From an uncultured beta proteobacterium (GTDB lineage Bacteria; Pseudomonadota; Gammaproteobacteria; Burkholderiales; Burkholderiaceae_C): a DNA stretch of 5,009 nt. Made by a program: the position numbers and the translations under genes. Each line of letters begins with the position of its first letter. Position 1 is the stretch's first letter. This document shows positions 4,352 to 5,009 of the stretch, piece after piece. The notes below the pieces were generated by a model, which searched no databases, was not told where the DNA came from, and worked only from the letters and a program-made list of their open reading frames with translations. The stretch is taken from assembly GCA_903914985.1 (NCBI GenBank), contig CAIWRE010000290.1, positions 1-5,009 of the forward strand, read 5' to 3'.

Positions 4352-4738
4352 ATGACCGAGCACCCGATTGCCACCTGGCACCGCATGATCCACGACCGCA
4401 GCCCCGTTGGCCTGGATGCGCTGCTCGACGAAAACGCCGTTTTTCTGTCGCCGGTCGTTCATGCGCCGCAAGTGGGTCGCAAGCTCACGGCCAAGTACCT
4501 GTCTGCCGCATTGCACGTGTTCGTCAACCCCACGTTTCACTACGTGCGCGAGATCATCGGCACCAACGACGCGATGCTCGAATTTGAGACAGAGATTGAC
4601 GGCATCGTGGTCAACGGTGTGGACATCATCAAGTGGAACGAGGCGGGCAAGATTACAGAGTTCAAAGTGATGCTGCGCCCGCTCAAGGCGGTCAACCTCA
4701 TCCACCAGATGATGGGCGCCATGCTGCAGGCGAGGTAA
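4352..4738 (+). CDS. NTF2-like / SnoaL-like domain protein
   Basis: A 128-aa protein of the NTF2-like (SnoaL, ketosteroid isomerase-type) superfamily, a cone-shaped alpha+beta fold with an internal pocket. Seen in order: helix 1 ATWHRMIHDRSPVGLDALL (residues 7-25), the family's short strand ENAVFLSPVVH (27-37), the GRKLTAKYLSAALHVF helix (42-57), then the beta sheet YVREIIGTNDAMLEFETEIDG (64-84), VNGVDIIKWNEAGKITEFKVMLRP (87-110, the hallmark D-x-I-x-F/W-N-x-x-G-K-I-x-E-F), and a closing helix. Members may be isomerases, hydrolases or binding proteins; no specific activity can be read here. Start 4352 has a strong AAAGGAGA (4336-4343) eight bases upstream; the in-frame ATG at 4292 lacks one. 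It is two bases from the next gene, so the two are almost surely co-transcribed and translationally coupled. Confidence 0.88.
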   Translation: MTEHPIATWHRMIHDRSPVGLDALLDENAVFLSPVVHAPQVGRKLTAKYLSAALHVFVNPTFHYVREIIGTNDAMLEFETEIDGIVVNGVDIIKWNEAGKITEFKVMLRPLKAVNLIHQMMGAMLQAR

Positions 4739-4740
4739 CT

Positions 4741-5009
4741 ATGTCAAAAACGCACAAAAACACCATTTGCCTCTGGTACGACGGCGACGCCGAATCGGCC
4801 GCAGCGTTCTACGCAGCCACTTTCCCCAATTCGTCGGTGGACTCTGTGCACCGCGCGCCGGGGGACTACCCCTCAGGCAAGCAAGGCCAGGTGCTCACGG
4901 TGCAATTCACGGTGCTGGGCATTCCCTGCCTTGGCATCAACGGCGGCCCCATGTTCAAGCACTCCGAGGCGTTCTCTTTCCAGGTGTCCACCGCCGACCA
5001 AGCCGAGAC
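4741..5009 (+). CDS. PhnB-like VOC protein, N-terminal part (runs off window)
   Basis: An open frame of 89 codons from ATG 4741 to the right edge with no stop. It encodes the first half of a PhnB-like VOC protein (the family named after 3-demethylubiquinone-9 3-methyltransferase, PF06983, although that activity is not generally proven). Marks seen: NTICLWYDGDAESAAAFYAATFP (residues 7-29, the first strand and helix with the FY pair), the variable loop with APGDYPSGKQGQVLTVQF, then LGINGGPMFKHSEAFSFQV (69-87), with the NGGP-F-x-x-x-EA-SF signature. Full members have about 150-160 aa. The start is two bases after the NTF2-like gene's TAA and uses GAGG (4732-4735), which lies inside that gene's last codons: a translational-coupling layout. 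Codon use is GC-rich like the NTF2-like gene, and the two look like a native pair. Confidence 0.85.
   Translation, partial: MSKTHKNTICLWYDGDAESAAAFYAATFPNSSVDSVHRAPGDYPSGKQGQVLTVQFTVLGIPCLGINGGPMFKHSEAFSFQVSTADQAE

Overview
The window looks like a piece of a GC-rich proteobacterial chromosome. It is most likely from a betaproteobacterium of the Burkholderiales (Comamonadaceae-like); this is inferred from protein style and codon use, not from a marker gene. It opens with the 3' end of a housekeeping acyl-CoA dehydrogenase gene (1-587), continues into a patchwork of small accessory genes, and ends inside a gene that runs off the right edge. All recognised genes are on the + strand.

Layout: (1) The C-terminal half of an acyl-CoA dehydrogenase, with the catalytic Glu in a YEGT motif. 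(2) About 270 bases without a gene but with two short perfect palindromes. (3) A 368-aa stand-alone protein with a type I restriction HsdR-type N-terminal nuclease domain (GTG start at 857). It has no helicase motor and no HsdM or HsdS beside it, and its base composition is visibly more AT-rich than the dehydrogenase. (4) An SRPBCC/AHSA1-like protein (2049-2498) whose stop codon lies in an integron-style RYYYAAC core. (5) A scar region (about 2493-3246) with attC-like core sites, the last 21 codons of a BrnT-type toxin gene, an intact BrnA/CopG-like antitoxin (2690-2914), strong inverted repeats, and the first 33 codons of a VOC (glyoxalase-fold) gene. (6) A complete VOC gene (3247-3642). (7) A complete BrnT-like toxin and ribbon-helix-helix antitoxin pair (3694-4291) with a 14-base overlap and a possible leaderless promoter. 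(8) A perfect GTTRRRY core at 4318, then a tightly coupled pair of NTF2-like and PhnB-like VOC genes (4352 to the edge).

Together this reads as an accessory or defence-type insertion downstream of a core metabolic gene. One nuclease gene, two toxin-antitoxin loci (one broken) and several orphan small-domain enzymes are separated by imperfect inverted repeats carrying integron-type core consensus sequences. Cassette-array origin is a hypothesis: no integrase gene is in view and no attC site is complete. The clearest unusual points are the lone HsdR_N-type nuclease, the toxin reduced to a stub in front of a kept antitoxin, and the two gene truncations beside attC-like remnants.
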